Shown: positions 1 to 6,261, counted from the first letter of the stretch. The stretch: DNA of 9,392 nt from Acidobacteriota bacterium (GCA_027064265.1 JAMOQA010000331.1:1-9392), one strand, 5' to 3'. Notes: generated from the letters alone by a model not told the origin. Numbers and translations: made by a program.

Positions 1-356
1 ATCGGGGCCTCCCAGTCGGCGAGGGACATCCGCATCAGGAGCCCGTCCCGGGTCATTCCCGCGTTGAGGACGAGCAGGGGAATCCCCCCGTCGTCCCGCG
101 TCTCCTTCGCCAGGGAAGTCAGCGATTCCAGGGCCTCCTCGGGTCGGTCCAGGTCGAGGGCGAACCCCCGCGCGGAACCACCCTTCGCCCGGATCTCCTC
201 CGCCACGGCCTCGGCCCGGCCGAGGTCGCGTCCCGTCAGGATCACCTCCGCCCCCGCGGCCGCGAGGGTCTCGGCGATCGCCCGGCCGATCCCCCGGGTA
301 CCCCCGGTGACCAGCGCCCGCTTCCCGGCGATCCCGGGCCAGCTCGTCCCGCTCAT
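1..356 (-). CDS. fabG: 3-oxoacyl-[acyl-carrier-protein] reductase FabG, N-terminal part (runs off the left edge)
   Basis: FabG uses NADPH to reduce 3-oxoacyl-ACP to 3-hydroxyacyl-ACP in fatty-acid elongation in the cytoplasm. The first 118 residues are visible. They show the short-chain dehydrogenase Rossmann start: the glycine-rich cofactor loop TGGTRGIG at residues 17-24, then NAG at 98-100 followed by MTRDGLLMRM, a stretch typical of FabG. The catalytic Ser and the YxxxK pair lie beyond the window, so activity cannot be checked. The ATG overlaps the fabD stop in an ATGA arrangement, and GGAGG sits about 7 bases upstream inside the end of fabD. This fixes the start and implies translational coupling. 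It is the last visible gene of the yceD-rpmF-plsX-fabD-fabG operon. Other short-chain dehydrogenases look similar, but the position after fabD makes FabG very likely. Confidence 0.93.
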   Translation of the reverse strand, partial: MSGTSWPGIAGKRALVTGGTRGIGRAIAETLAAAGAEVILTGRDLGRAEAVAEEIRAKGGSARGFALDLDRPEEALESLTSLAKETRDDGGIPLLVLNAGMTRDGLLMRMSLADWEAP

Positions 357-1309
357 GTCGTGCCTCCCAGGGCGGCCAGCACCGCCTCCAGTTCGTCCGG
401 GGTCCCGCAGGGCATCACCCGGATCGTCTCCACGGAGCGCCGGGCGAGCCCGGCGAGAACCTTCCCCGGGCCGATCTCCGCGGCCGGGGAGCCCGGCCAC
501 TCCTCCTCGAGGAGTCGCATCGTGTCCACCCAGCGCACCGGCGAGGCCACCTGGGCGACCAGCTTCCGCCGGGCCTCCTCGCCGGAGGTGCCCGGCCGGG
601 CGTCGACGTTCGCGACGACCGGGAAGCGACCATCGGCGAACGGCAGCTCCGCGAGAAACGCCGCCAGCCGCTCGGCGGCCGGCTCCATCAGCGGCGAGTG
701 GAACGGCGCGCTCACCTTGAGAGGAATCGCCCGCTTCGCCCCGGCGTCCCGGGCCCGGCCGACCAGGCGCTCCACCGCGGTCGCGTGCCCGGCGACGACC
801 ACCTGGTCCGGCGCGTTGAAGTTCGCCGGGACGAGCACCTCGCCTCCCTCCCGGCTGGCCGCGCACAGCTCCTCGACCGCCGGTCCGTCGAGCCCGATCA
901 CCGCGGCCATCGCCCCGACGCCCACCGGGACCGCCTCCTGCATCGCCTCGCCGCGCAGGCGCACCGCCCGGAGGGCGTCCGCGAAGGCGAGGGTGCCGCT
1001 CGCCACCAGGGCCGAGTACTCCCCCAGGGAATGCCCGGCCGCCGCGACCGGCAGGGGCACCCGGGGCTCGAGCACCCGGAACGCGGCGGTGGAAACCGTG
1101 AGAAGGGCGGGCTGCGTGTTCCGGGTCAGCCGCAGCTCCTCCTCGGGTCCCTCCCAGCAGAGCCGCGAGAGGGACTCGCCGAGCACGTCGTCCGCTTCCT
1201 CGAACACCTCGCGGGCCTCGGGCCACCGGTCGGCGAGGGCCTTCCCCATGCCGACCGCCTGGCTCCCCTGGCCCGGGAACAGCGCGATCCAGCCGGTGCC
1301 GGTTGCCAT
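353..1309 (-). CDS. fabD: malonyl-CoA:ACP transacylase FabD
   Basis: FabD transfers malonyl from CoA to acyl carrier protein, supplying the extender unit for fatty-acid synthesis. The 318-residue length is normal for the family. Visible motifs are FPGQGSQ at residues 11-17, the nucleophile elbow GHSLGE at 92-97 with catalytic Ser94, the conserved Arg119 in RGEAMQEA that binds the malonyl carboxylate, and the catalytic His204 in APFHSPLM. All expected active-site residues are therefore present. The ATG at 1309 is preceded by a purine-rich ribosome binding site (GGGGGAGGAAGG). The gap from plsX is 27 bases, and the stop overlaps the fabG start. Its place directly after plsX, with no fabH between them, differs from the E. 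coli order. Confidence 0.97.
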   Translation of the reverse strand: MATGTGWIALFPGQGSQAVGMGKALADRWPEAREVFEEADDVLGESLSRLCWEGPEEELRLTRNTQPALLTVSTAAFRVLEPRVPLPVAAAGHSLGEYSALVASGTLAFADALRAVRLRGEAMQEAVPVGVGAMAAVIGLDGPAVEELCAASREGGEVLVPANFNAPDQVVVAGHATAVERLVGRARDAGAKRAIPLKVSAPFHSPLMEPAAERLAAFLAELPFADGRFPVVANVDARPGTSGEEARRKLVAQVASPVRWVDTMRLLEEEWPGSPAAEIGPGKVLAGLARRSVETIRVMPCGTPDELEAVLAALGGTT

Positions 1310-1336
1310 GGTTCCTTCCTCCCCCTGCGGGCGTGC

Positions 1337-2365
1337 TCAGTGCACCAGGCGCTCCTCGGCCCGGTGGAGCTCCTCGATGTCCGCCCCGATCCGCTCCGCG
1401 ATCCGTCCCCGCGCGGCGGCGTCCCCGACCCGCAGGGCGTTGCGGATCGCCTTGGCCCGGGAGCGCCCGTGGGCGACCACCGAAACCTTCTTGAGACCGA
1501 GCAGCGGCACGCCCCCGTACTCCGCGTAGTCGGTCCGCCGCTTGAGTTCCCCGAACGCCCTGCGCAGGAAGAACGCCCCGACCTTCCGGAAGAAGGTCTT
1601 CGTGACCTCGTCGCGGATCATCCCGACGATCGCTTCCGCGATCCCCTCCCCCACCTTGAGCGCGATGTTCCCGACGAAACCGTCGCAGACGACCACGTCG
1701 GCACGATCGCCGAACAGGTGGGTCCCCTCCACGTTGCCGACGAAGTTGATCGACGTCTCGCGAAGGATCCGGGCGACCTCCCGCAGGGTGTCGTTCCCCT
1801 TCGTGTCCTCCTCGCCGATGCTGAGGAGGGCCACCCGCGGGTTCTCCACGCCGAAGATGCGCCGGGCGTAGTGGGACCCCATCACCGCGAACTGGCGCAG
1901 GTGCTCCGTGCGGCAGTCGACGTTGGCGCCGGCGTCGAGGAGGATCGTGTACCCGCCGGTCCGGCGCGGGAGCGGCGCGGGCAGGGCGGGCCGGTCGACC
2001 CCCGGGATCAGGCCGTAGATCACCTTGGAGACCGCCATCACCGCGCCGGTGTGGCCGGCGGAGACGAAGGCGGTCGCCTTCCCGTCCCGCACCAGGCGGG
2101 CGCCGACGTGGATCGACGAGTCCCGCTTGCTGCGGACCGACGTGATCTTCTCCCCGAAGCCGATCACCTGGCTGGCCGGAACGATCTCGAGGTCCAGGCC
2201 CGAGGTGTCCAGGTCGGCGAGGACCCGTTCGATCGGTTCCGGCTGGCCGACGAGCAGCACCTTCCGCCCGCTCATGCGGGCGTACTCCACCCCTCCCCGA
2301 ACGATCTCCGCCGGGGCATGGTCGCCGCCCATCGCGTCGAGGGCGATTCCCGGTCGCTCGGTCAA
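1337..2365 (-). CDS. plsX: phosphate acyltransferase PlsX
   Basis: PlsX converts acyl-ACP and phosphate into acyl-phosphate, the acyl donor for PlsY in the first step of phosphatidic acid synthesis. It is a peripheral membrane enzyme. The 342-residue length is typical. Characteristic motifs are ALDAMGGDHAP near the N-terminus (residues 8-18), SAGHTGAVM, DAGANVDC, DGFVGNIALKVGEG and YGGVPLLGLKKVSVVAHGRS near the C-terminus. The chosen start is a TTG at 2365, because family members begin only a few residues before ALDAMGGD and no ATG or GTG lies upstream in frame. The first in-frame ATG is residue 12, inside the conserved motif, which would remove essential sequence. No clear Shine-Dalgarno precedes the TTG. 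The gene lies 25 bases after rpmF, the usual partner order. Confidence 0.96.
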   Translation of the reverse strand: MTERPGIALDAMGGDHAPAEIVRGGVEYARMSGRKVLLVGQPEPIERVLADLDTSGLDLEIVPASQVIGFGEKITSVRSKRDSSIHVGARLVRDGKATAFVSAGHTGAVMAVSKVIYGLIPGVDRPALPAPLPRRTGGYTILLDAGANVDCRTEHLRQFAVMGSHYARRIFGVENPRVALLSIGEEDTKGNDTLREVARILRETSINFVGNVEGTHLFGDRADVVVCDGFVGNIALKVGEGIAEAIVGMIRDEVTKTFFRKVGAFFLRRAFGELKRRTDYAEYGGVPLLGLKKVSVVAHGRSRAKAIRNALRVGDAAARGRIAERIGADIEELHRAEERLVH

Positions 2366-2390
2366 GGCCAGGGGTCCGTTCCCGGGAGGA

Positions 2391-2573
2391 TCAGACTTCC
2401 TCGGTCTCGACGATCTCGCGGCCCTTGTACCAGCCGCAGGACGGGCAGACCCGGTGCGGGAGCTTCAGCTCCTGGCAGTTCGGGCACCGGGACAGGGACC
2501 GGGTCCGGAGGGCGTCGTGGGCCCGCCGCTTGTCGCGGCGCGCCTTGGAGTGGCGCCTCTTGGGATTGGGCAT
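2391..2573 (-). CDS. rpmF: 50S ribosomal protein L32
   Basis: L32 is a small component of the large ribosomal subunit. The 60-residue product starts MPNPKRRHSKARRDKRRAHD, the basic N-terminus typical of L32. It keeps a four-cysteine zinc ribbon: CPNC at residues 30-33 and CPSC at 43-46. It is thus the zinc-binding (C+) form, not the cysteine-free paralog some bacteria make under zinc limitation. The ATG lies only 3 bases after the DUF177 stop and is preceded by GGAGG inside that gene, so the two are probably coupled. The yceD-rpmF-plsX order is very widely conserved and links ribosome and lipid gene expression. Confidence 0.97.
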   Translation of the reverse strand: MPNPKRRHSKARRDKRRAHDALRTRSLSRCPNCQELKLPHRVCPSCGWYKGREIVETEEV

Positions 2574-2576
2574 CGC

Positions 2577-3137
2577 TCACTTCCTCCCGGAGGAGCCCCG
2601 GCTCCTCCGCTCGAGCACGAGTTTCAGGTCGGCGAGCGCCCGGAAGCGCTCGTCCACGGGAGCCTCGCACCGGCAGGGCTCCCGGTTCAGGTCCGCCCCG
2701 CAGCCGGGACAGAGCCCCCGGCAGTCGGGCCGGCACAGCGGCCGGTAGGGCAACGCGAGGTCCACCTGCTCCTGCAGCACGACCCCGAAGTCGACCGTCT
2801 CTCCCTCGAGGGGGTAGAGGTCGAGGGCGTCCGGGTCGTCCTTCCCGCCCTCCCAGGCGGTCGCGGTCGCCTCGCCCAGGTCCGGCAGGAGGAACAGCCG
2901 GAACGTCCGCCCGACGGCGAGGTCGAACGGGGCGAGGCACCGGCTGCAGTGCAGGTGCACCACCGTCTCGAAGGTGGCGACGAGCTCCACGCCGCGGCGG
3001 GTCTTCCGGATCCGCCCCCGGAACGTGGCCGGCTCGCACGCGACCGTCTCCCCGCCTTCCCAAGTGAAGGAGGGGATCTGCACCACGTGGTCGAGGGCCA
3101 CGCCCCGCGCGTCCAGGTCGCCGATGTCGAAGAGCAC
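2577..3137 (-). CDS. DUF177 (YceD-family) protein
   Basis: This 186-residue protein belongs to the DUF177/YceD family, encoded almost universally just upstream of rpmF. A role in 23S rRNA or ribosome metabolism has been proposed for the family, but the molecular function here is unproven. Diagnostic features are CSRCLAP at residues 64-70 and a cysteine cluster near the C-terminus: CRPDCRGLCPGCGADLN (135-151) followed by CRC. This cluster probably binds metal. The start is a GTG at 3137, with AAGGTGG about 5 bases upstream. It is the first gene of the operon, about 35 bases after the predicted transcription start of the TATAAT promoter. A longer overlapping reading frame in another phase has composition-driven Arg/Pro/Gly sequence and is not credible. 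Confidence 0.93.
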   Translation of the reverse strand: MLFDIGDLDARGVALDHVVQIPSFTWEGGETVACEPATFRGRIRKTRRGVELVATFETVVHLHCSRCLAPFDLAVGRTFRLFLLPDLGEATATAWEGGKDDPDALDLYPLEGETVDFGVVLQEQVDLALPYRPLCRPDCRGLCPGCGADLNREPCRCEAPVDERFRALADLKLVLERRSRGSSGRK

Positions 3138-3178
3138 GAAACCACCTTGCCCGGCCCACCCGGGGCACGGGCGCGCGG

Positions 3179-3206
3179 ATTATAGCAGCGCCCCTCCCGG
3201 GGCCAA
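3179..3206 (-). promoter_or_regulatory. sigma-70-type promoter of the yceD-rpmF-plsX-fab operon
   Basis: On the minus strand a perfect -10 hexamer TATAAT (3184-3179) lies 16 bases downstream of TTGGCC (3206-3201), which matches four of six positions of the TTGACA consensus. Transcription would start near 3172, leaving a leader of about 35 bases before the GTG of DUF177. TATAAT stands out in such GC-rich DNA. The -35 box lies immediately beyond the hairpin of the upstream gene. This is sequence-based prediction only. Confidence 0.75.
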
Positions 3207-3239
3207 AACGACGGGCGGCCCGGGGTTTCCCGGGCCGCC
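3205..3239 (-). terminator. hairpin terminator after the SLT gene
   Basis: A perfect 11-bp stem, GGCGGCCCGGG pairing with CCCGGGCCGCC, with a 4-base loop, spans 3214-3239. It starts 30 bases downstream of the transglycosylase stop. On the minus strand it is followed by CGTCGTTTT, a short and imperfect U-run. The stem is strong and the tail modest, so termination is likely but perhaps leaky. The T-run overlaps the -35 box of the next operon, so terminator and promoter are packed back to back. Confidence 0.7.
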
Positions 3240-3268
3240 GGACCGGCGTGGCGAGCGCCGACCCCGGG

Positions 3269-3982
3269 TCAGCCCCCCCGGAACTTGCGGAGGGCGTAGC
3301 GGACCTTCTTCACGTAGGAGCGGGTCTCCGGGTACGGGGGAATGCCGCCGTGCTCCATCACCGCCCCCTCGCCGGCGTTGTAGGCGGCCAGGGCCAGCTC
3401 CAGGTCACCCCCGAACCGATCGAGCAGCCGCCGGAGCCACCGGGCGCCGCCCTCGATGTTCTCCCGGGGGTCCAGCGGGTTCCTGAGGGCCAGTTCCCGG
3501 GCCGTCTCCGGCATCAGCTGCATGATTCCCAGGGCCCCCCTGGGGCTCCGGGCCGTCGGCTTGAAGGACGACTCGACCAGGGCCACGGCGGCCACCAGCT
3601 CCGGGTCGAGCCGGTAGCGCCGGGCCGCGCTCTCGATCCAGCGGGCGTACCGCCCGGCCCGGACGCGCCAGTCCTCCCGGGGGGTGGAGCGGGTCTCTTC
3701 CCGCGCCTCCCGTGCCTCCACCCGCGCCGGCTGCCCCTCGCGGCGGATCTCCCGCACCTGGGAGGCCGGGATCACCAGGCTGTTCCCCCCCGGAAGCCAC
3801 AGCACGACCCGGTCGCCCCGGGTCTCGGCGCGGCTGACCTCGAGCACCCGGAAGTCCCGGAAGACGACCCGGTCGGCCCGGGCCGGCAGGCAGGCGAGGA
3901 GAAGGGCGGCGAGGACGACGGGAAGCAGGAACCGGCCTCCGCGGGTCGCCATCCGCCTGGTGGAACGCTCGCGATCGATCAT
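3269..3982 (-). CDS. secreted or lipid-anchored SLT-family lytic transglycosylase
   Basis: Lytic transglycosylases cleave the MurNAc-GlcNAc bond of peptidoglycan to give 1,6-anhydro products. With an ATG start at 3982 the product has 237 residues. An export signal comes first: a basic n-region, then a hydrophobic core (about residues 18-30). LLAC at 28-31 could be a lipobox giving a lipoprotein, while ARA at 34-36 could instead be a signal peptidase I site. Residues about 38-80 form a small beta-rich segment of unknown role. The C-terminal domain is the SLT family 1 fold: ALVESSF with likely catalytic Glu137, GIMQLMPETA at 152-161, AAYNAGEGAV at 199-208, and IPPYPETRSYVKKV. A GTG two codons earlier (3988) and an ATG at 3952 are alternative starts; none has a strong ribosome binding site. 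The gene has its own promoter and terminator. Confidence 0.93.
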   Translation of the reverse strand: MIDRERSTRRMATRGGRFLLPVVLAALLLACLPARADRVVFRDFRVLEVSRAETRGDRVVLWLPGGNSLVIPASQVREIRREGQPARVEAREAREETRSTPREDWRVRAGRYARWIESAARRYRLDPELVAAVALVESSFKPTARSPRGALGIMQLMPETARELALRNPLDPRENIEGGARWLRRLLDRFGGDLELALAAYNAGEGAVMEHGGIPPYPETRSYVKKVRYALRKFRGG

Positions 3983-4015
3983 GGACACGTCCGAACTCTG
4001 TCCCCGGCCCTCTTC

Positions 4016-4044
4016 TTAATACGCCCGTTCTCCCCTCCTGCCAA
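4016..4044 (-). promoter_or_regulatory. sigma-70-type promoter of the SLT gene
   Basis: In the 81-base gap after mutL, the minus strand carries TTGGCA (4044-4039; five of six consensus -35 positions), then exactly 17 bases, then TATTAA (4021-4016; four of six -10 positions). The predicted start is near 4009, giving a leader of roughly 27 bases to the ATG at 3982. An imperfect hairpin (4024-4055, with CCCC/GGGG and CCCG/CGGG arms) overlaps the -35 region. It could weakly attenuate read-through from mutL. Prediction only. Confidence 0.6.
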
Positions 4045-4063
4045 GGGGTTTCGGGCCGCCCCC

Positions 4064-5899
4064 TCAGGCGCGCTCGAACGCCCGGTCGATCGCGGAGAAG
4101 TCGACCCGGAGCAGCACCGGCCGCCCGTGGGGACAGTGGGTGGGCCGCCGGCAGGCCCACAGGCCCCGGACGATCCACTCCATCCGGGCCCGGTCCAGCT
4201 CCATGCCGGCCCGCACCGCCGCGTGGCAGGCGACGGTGGAGAGGACCCGGTGGAAGGCGGGTTCCGCCCCGGGCCGGTCCCCCTCCCCGAGCCGGTCCAG
4301 CACCTCGACGACCACGTCCGCCCGGGCGGAACGCCCGTAGATCGCCGGGACCTGCCGGACGATCACCGCCTCCTCGCCGAACGGTTCCACCTCGAAGCCG
4401 AGCCGCAGGAGGTCCTCCACCCGCTCCCGCGCGACGGCGACCCGCCCGGGGCCCACCTCGAGGGGCTCGGCGAACAGCAGGGCCTGGCGGGGGAGCTCTC
4501 CTTCGTCGAGCTGGTCGAGAAGTCTCTCGTAGAGGACCCGCTCGTGGGCGACGTGCTGGTCCACCAGGACCAGCCCCCGCTCGTCCTCGGCGAGGATGTA
4601 GCAGTTCCGCAGCTGGGCGAGGACCCGGGGAGGCCGATCCCCCGCCGGCTCCCCCGGCGCGGGCGCAACGCCCCCCTGCTCCGGTGCCTCGCCCCGGTTC
4701 GCCGGCGATCCCGGAGCCGGTCCGGGCCACGCGCCGGAACCGGCTTCCATCCCTTCCCGGAGCCCGGGCAGCGGGCTTCCCGCCGGGGAGGAGCCCGCCG
4801 GGATCCCCGGCCAGCCCGCCCAGGTCCCGGGGGCGCCCCGGGGAGCCGGCCCGCCGGGCTCCCGGGGCGAACTCGCTCCCCGCCATGGTCCGGGAAGGGT
4901 CCCCATCGCCCGCGGGGTGCCCAGGGCGTCCCCGAGGACGCCGACAAGGAGGGCCCGCACGTCCCGGGGCCGCCGGAACCGGACCTCGGTCTTCGCCGGG
5001 TGGACGTTGACGTCCACCTCCTCGGGGGGCAGCTCGAGGAAGACGACCGCCGCCGGGAAGCGGCCCTCCGGCAGGACGCCCCGGTACGCGTCGAGGACCG
5101 CCCGCAGCAGGAACGGGTCCCGCACCGGCCTCCGGTTGACGAAGAGGTGGATCCCGTCCCTCCCCGGCCGGGCCGCCTCGGGCCGGGCCAGCCAGGCGCG
5201 GACCGCGAGGGGCCCCGCGTTCCCTTCCGCGGGAAGCCAGTCGCGACCGAACTTCCGGCCGAGCAGCTCGACGACCCGCGCCCCCGGCTCCTGGCCGGGA
5301 GGGACCGAGACGAGCCGCCGCGTGCCGTGGCGGACGCGAAACCCGACCTCCGGCCGGGCCAGGGCCGCCCGGACCACCGCCCGCAGGCAGTGATCGAGCT
5401 CGGTCGACTCGCTCTTCAGGAACTTTCGGCGGGCGGGGATCCCGGCGAAGAGGGCGCGGACCTCGACCGTCGTCCCTTCCGCCCGGGGAGCCGGCTCCAC
5501 CCGGAGGAGCCGTCCCTTCTCGAGGACGACCCGGGTCCCCTCCTCCGTTCCCCGCTCCCGGGTCACCATCTCGACCCGGGCGACCGCCGCGATGGCCGCG
5601 AGGGCCTCGCCCCGGAAGCCCAGGGTCACGATGCGGTCGAGATCCTCGCCCCGTGCCACCTTGCTGGTGGCGTGGCGCTCGAAGGCGAGGACGGCGTCGT
5701 CCCGGGAGAGTCCCTCGCCGTCGTCGGCGACCCGGACCAGCTCCCGCCCTCCCCCCTCGAGGTCCACCTCGACCCGGGTGGCCCCCGCGTCCAGGGCGTT
5801 GTCGAGCAGCTCCCGGACGACCGAGGCCGGCCGCTCGACGACCTCGCCGGCGGCGATCCGGTCGGCGATCTCCGGGGGAAGGACGTGGACGCGGCCCAT
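4064..5899 (-). CDS. mutL: DNA mismatch repair protein MutL (endonuclease type)
   Basis: MutL is the ATP-driven matchmaker between MutS and downstream strand removal. The 611-residue product has an N-terminal GHKL ATPase: ELLDNALDAGAT (residues 30-41, Mg-binding Asn34), DDGEGL (59-64), RHATSKV (75-81) and GFRGEAL (94-100). A Pro/Gly/Ala-rich linker covers about 330-425. The C-terminal dimerisation domain carries the metal-binding endonuclease motif: DQH at 447-449 with E453 and E458, ACHAAVRAG at 557-565 and CPHGRP at 589-594. It is therefore predicted to nick DNA itself, unlike E. coli MutL. In the DQHA(x)2E(x)4E consensus, the Ala is Val450. The ATG at 5899 is chosen because MutL proteins begin a few residues before LPPEIADRIAAGEVV. 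The open frame extends about 85 codons upstream but that part shows no homology. The ribosome binding site is weak. Confidence 0.97.
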   Translation of the reverse strand: MGRVHVLPPEIADRIAAGEVVERPASVVRELLDNALDAGATRVEVDLEGGGRELVRVADDGEGLSRDDAVLAFERHATSKVARGEDLDRIVTLGFRGEALAAIAAVARVEMVTRERGTEEGTRVVLEKGRLLRVEPAPRAEGTTVEVRALFAGIPARRKFLKSESTELDHCLRAVVRAALARPEVGFRVRHGTRRLVSVPPGQEPGARVVELLGRKFGRDWLPAEGNAGPLAVRAWLARPEAARPGRDGIHLFVNRRPVRDPFLLRAVLDAYRGVLPEGRFPAAVVFLELPPEEVDVNVHPAKTEVRFRRPRDVRALLVGVLGDALGTPRAMGTLPGPWRGASSPREPGGPAPRGAPGTWAGWPGIPAGSSPAGSPLPGLREGMEAGSGAWPGPAPGSPANRGEAPEQGGVAPAPGEPAGDRPPRVLAQLRNCYILAEDERGLVLVDQHVAHERVLYERLLDQLDEGELPRQALLFAEPLEVGPGRVAVARERVEDLLRLGFEVEPFGEEAVIVRQVPAIYGRSARADVVVEVLDRLGEGDRPGAEPAFHRVLSTVACHAAVRAGMELDRARMEWIVRGLWACRRPTHCPHGRPVLLRVDFSAIDRAFERA

Positions 5900-6155
5900 G
5901 GCCGGGAGACTACCCCCGCACCCCGCCCCGCACAACGCTCCCCGGCGGGAAACGGCGTGGGCCGGGCCTTTCCGGACCGGGAGGTCCGCGGAACGAGGTT
6001 CGCCGGCCCGCCCGCAGCGGGGACGATCATTCGGCCTCGCAAAAAAAACGCTTGATGACCCGTTGCCTCGCGCCCAGTTTCTTGGTACATACCCCCCTCG
6101 CGGCGGGCGGCCCCGACCCGTCTCCCGCGAACAGGAACGAACACGAAGCGCCACG
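5900..6155. other. intergenic region between divergent mutL and the sigma-like gene
   Basis: About 256 bases with no convincing gene. It holds the mutL leader, an imperfect hairpin at about 5970-5993 (GGACC/GGTCC arms) and a run of eight A at 6041-6048. The stretch 6021-6090 is clearly richer in A/T than its surroundings, as expected of regulatory or bendable DNA. I looked for a mutL promoter on the minus strand and found no convincing -35/-10 pair, so where mutL transcription starts is open. The reading frames crossing this region are extensions or shadows of neighbouring genes. Confidence 0.5.
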
Positions 6156-6172
6156 CTGGCACAACGTGCCAG
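6156..6172. promoter_or_regulatory. perfect 7-bp inverted repeat, candidate activator binding site
   Basis: The sequence CTGGCAC-AAC-GTGCCAG is a perfect palindrome with a 3-base centre. Its centre lies about 84 bases upstream of the transcription start predicted for the sigma-54 promoter. That falls in the range where bacterial enhancer-binding proteins bind as dimers. The half-site CTGGCAC recurs at 6221-6227 as part of the -24 element, so part of the resemblance could be chance. No known regulator consensus is assigned. Confidence 0.5.
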
Positions 6173-6190
6173 TTTGACGCAGCACCGCCC

Positions 6191-6211
6191 CCCGAAAGCG
6201 CCGTTTTCGGG
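6191..6211. repeat. 21-base near-perfect palindrome upstream of the sigma-54 promoter
   Basis: CCCGAAA (6191-6197) pairs with TTTCGGG (6205-6211). Two further inner pairs (one G-T, one C-G) extend the stem to nine pairs around a 3-base loop. It ends 10 bases before the -24 element. It could be a second operator, or an RNA hairpin if transcription enters from upstream. It lacks a following T-run, so it is not a typical terminator. Its function is unknown. Confidence 0.45.
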
Positions 6212-6221
6212 CCCCCGAGGC

Positions 6222-6237
6222 TGGCACGCGGCTTGCT
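6222..6237 (+). promoter_or_regulatory. sigma-54 (RpoN) -24/-12 promoter
   Basis: TGGCACGCGGCTTGCT matches the RpoN consensus TGGCACG-N4-TTGCW at every core position. Ten bases lie between the -24 GG and the -12 GC, the invariant spacing. Flanking positions (a C just before, an A three bases after) also fit. The predicted start is near 6248, giving a very short leader of about 14 bases that consists mostly of the ribosome binding site. Such promoters need an ATP-hydrolysing enhancer-binding protein, so the downstream gene should be silent until a specific signal arrives. The activator is not encoded in this window. Confidence 0.85.
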
Positions 6238-6250
6238 CTAGAGGGGGGCG

Positions 6251-6257
6251 AGAGGTG
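6251..6257 (+). promoter_or_regulatory. ribosome binding site of the sigma-like gene
   Basis: AGAGGTG lies 4 bases before the ATG at 6262. An in-frame TGA at 6256-6258 rules out any longer protein, so this site and the ATG define a genuine short gene and not the tail of a full-length sigma factor. Confidence 0.75.
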
Positions 6258-6261
6258 ACCC

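Noticed and set aside
698..3067. 789-codon open frame on the plus strand across fabD, plsX and DUF177
   Set aside because: It is antisense to three clear genes and is made of Arg/Pro/Gly-rich sequence with no domain. High GC removes stop codons from this phase.
2362..3168. 268-codon minus-strand frame overlapping DUF177 and rpmF in another phase
   Set aside because: Arg/Pro/Gly-rich out-of-phase sequence. The DUF177 and L32 frames carry conserved cysteine motifs and good start sites.
3248..6055. 935-codon open frame on the plus strand across the SLT gene and mutL
   Set aside because: Same composition artefact: low-complexity Pro/Gly/Arg/Asp sequence antisense to mutL, with no motif or ribosome binding site.
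6052..6096. Possible sigma-70 promoter TTGCCT-N17-TACATA on the plus strand upstream of the sigma-like gene
   Set aside because: Only three of six -10 positions match and the start would be about 160 bases from the gene; the sigma-54 site is far better.
5900..6154. 85-residue N-terminal extension of MutL
   Set aside because: No homology and no good ribosome binding site. Family members begin close to LPPEIADRIAAGEVV, so the ATG at 5899 is preferred.
6135..6235. CRISPR-like or direct-repeat array suggested by the repeated CTGGCAC
   Set aside because: Only three 7-base half-sites without regular spacing; they are better explained by one palindrome and one -24 promoter element.
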